Assembly (NCBI GenBank): GCA_958295665.1
Contig: OY282558.1
Span: 460,014,995-460,078,994 of the forward strand
Source: Tipula vernalis
Lineage: Eukaryota; Arthropoda; Insecta; Diptera; Tipulidae
DNA length: 64,000 nt
Reading direction: 5' to 3'
Position numbers and translations under genes: made by a program
Shown: positions 63,228 to 64,000 of the stretch, piece by piece
Layout of the letters: the number at the start of each line of letters is the position of its first letter
Numbering within the stretch: position 1 is the first letter of the stretch
Notes under the pieces: model-generated
What the model was told of the DNA's origin: nothing
What the model saw: the letters and a program-made list of their open reading frames with translations, nothing else
Databases searched by the model: none

Positions 63228-64000
63228 ATGTATTTAAAAGCAATTACAGGTCCCTTGACCTATCATTTGAGGTATCAAGAACCGCAATCGGAGCCCAATT
63301 GCAGATTTTGGATTTTTACAGCTCTGAATCGGCTGAGCTATAGTAAGGTGATTTTCTTCGAATCGAATTTTCTACGAAATGTATTTAAAAGCAATTACAG
63401 GTCCCTTGACCTATCATTTGAGGTATCAAGAACCGCAATCGGAGCCCAATTGCAGATTTTGGATTTTTACAGCTCTGAATCGGCTGAGCTATAGTAAGGT
63501 GATTTTCTTCGAATCGAATTTTCTACGAAATGTATTTTAAAGCAATTACAGGTCCCTTGACCTATCATTTGAGGTATCAAGAACCGCAATCGGAGCCCAG
63601 TTGCAGATTTTGGATTTTTACAGCTCTGAATCGGCTGAGCTATAGTAAGGTGATTTTCTTCGAATCGAATTTTCTACGAAATGTATTTAAAAGCAATTAC
63701 AGGTCCCTTGACCTATCATTTGAGGTATCAAGAACCGCAATCGGAGCCCAGTTGCAGATTTTGGATTTTTACAGCTCTGAATCGGCTGAGCTATAGTAAG
63801 GTGATTTTCTTCGAATCGAATTTTCTACGAAATATATTTTAAAGCAATTACAGGTCCCTTGACCTATCATTTGAGGTATCAAGAACCGCAATCGGAGCCC
63901 AGTTGCAGATTTTGGATTTTTACAGCTCTGAATCGGCTGAGCTATAGTAAGGTGATTTTCTTCGAATCGAATTTTCTACGAAATGTATTTTAAAGCAATT

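Larger units (their letters stand above)
33470..64000. repeat. Satellite domain 3: K-only array, 151-bp period
   Basis: From 33470 to 63530 the spacing is exactly 199 x 151 bp plus 11. The 11 is explained by the indels I can locate: -8 at 42036, +4 near 42335, -1 near 48915, 54199 and 61615, and +9 at 56810 and 57272. About three more monomers reach the window edge. There is no B-type monomer. Heads are mainly of two types, ATGTATTTTAAAGC and ATGTATTTAAAAGC, tending to be linked with CCCAGTTG and CCCAATTG. Further variants are TTAACC, TTAACTT, GAACAGCAATC and TTTGGGTTTTT. The array carries several local higher-order periods but no gene. Confidence 0.97.

Noticed and set aside
25590..63796. 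Many plus-strand open frames of 88 codons (and 79) in domains 2 and 3
   Set aside because: Each runs across about 1.8 monomers. Because 151 is one more than a multiple of three, the frame shifts at each monomer and meets the same stop. Neighbouring copies overlap each other by more than 100 bases, which real tandem genes do not do.
1..64000. CRISPR array
   Set aside because: The repeats are contiguous 150-181 bp units without unique spacers, and there are no cas genes.
1..64000. rRNA, tRNA, telomeric repeats, Helitron or retroelement sequence
   Set aside because: I saw no tRNA-like clover leaf, rRNA core motif, telomere-type short repeat, long reading frame or element ends. All sequence is accounted for by the satellite monomers.

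Overview
The whole 64,000-base window is tandemly repeated satellite DNA. I see no unique sequence, gene, RNA gene or transposon. About 400 related monomers run head to tail in one orientation, and the window begins and ends inside a monomer, so the array continues on both sides. Satellite arrays of this size, with nested higher-order repeats (HORs), are typical of eukaryotic centromeric, pericentromeric or subtelomeric heterochromatin. I do not recognise the family and cannot name the organism. A reference monomer (63077-63227) has, by hand count, 59 G+C in 151 bases (39%) and 6 CpG against about 5.75 expected. CpG is therefore not depleted, which fits a genome with little CpG methylation, such as many invertebrates, better than a heavily methylated one. 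That is a weak inference.

There are three monomer forms: A (150 bp), B (181 bp, carrying about 30 extra bases) and K (151 bp). All share a body of about 100 bp, from CTATCATTTGAG to GTGATTTTCTT. They differ in a joining segment of about 50 bp (A and K) or 80 bp (B) that behaves as a cassette.

Domain 1 (1-15417) is an A+B dimer array with a 331-bp period, interrupted four times by an extra B. Domain 2 (15418-33469) holds 28 B-type monomers separated by runs of 0-11 K monomers (86 in all). The run lengths form a recognisable code that repeats as super-HORs of about 3.8-4.1 kb. Domain 3 (33470-64000) is K only, about 202 monomers, with local 3-, 5- and 8-monomer HORs and long-range copied blocks. 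B makes up about half of the monomers in domain 1, a quarter in domain 2 and none in domain 3. New diagnostic variants appear one after another from left to right.

No monomer or common multimer length is divisible by three except every third K multiple, so reading frames rotate and hit stops. The short open frames (62-125 codons) recur only because the DNA recurs, and I do not call them genes. The interest of the window lies in its record of unequal exchange, conversion and segmental amplification. I found no evidence of a novel gene system.
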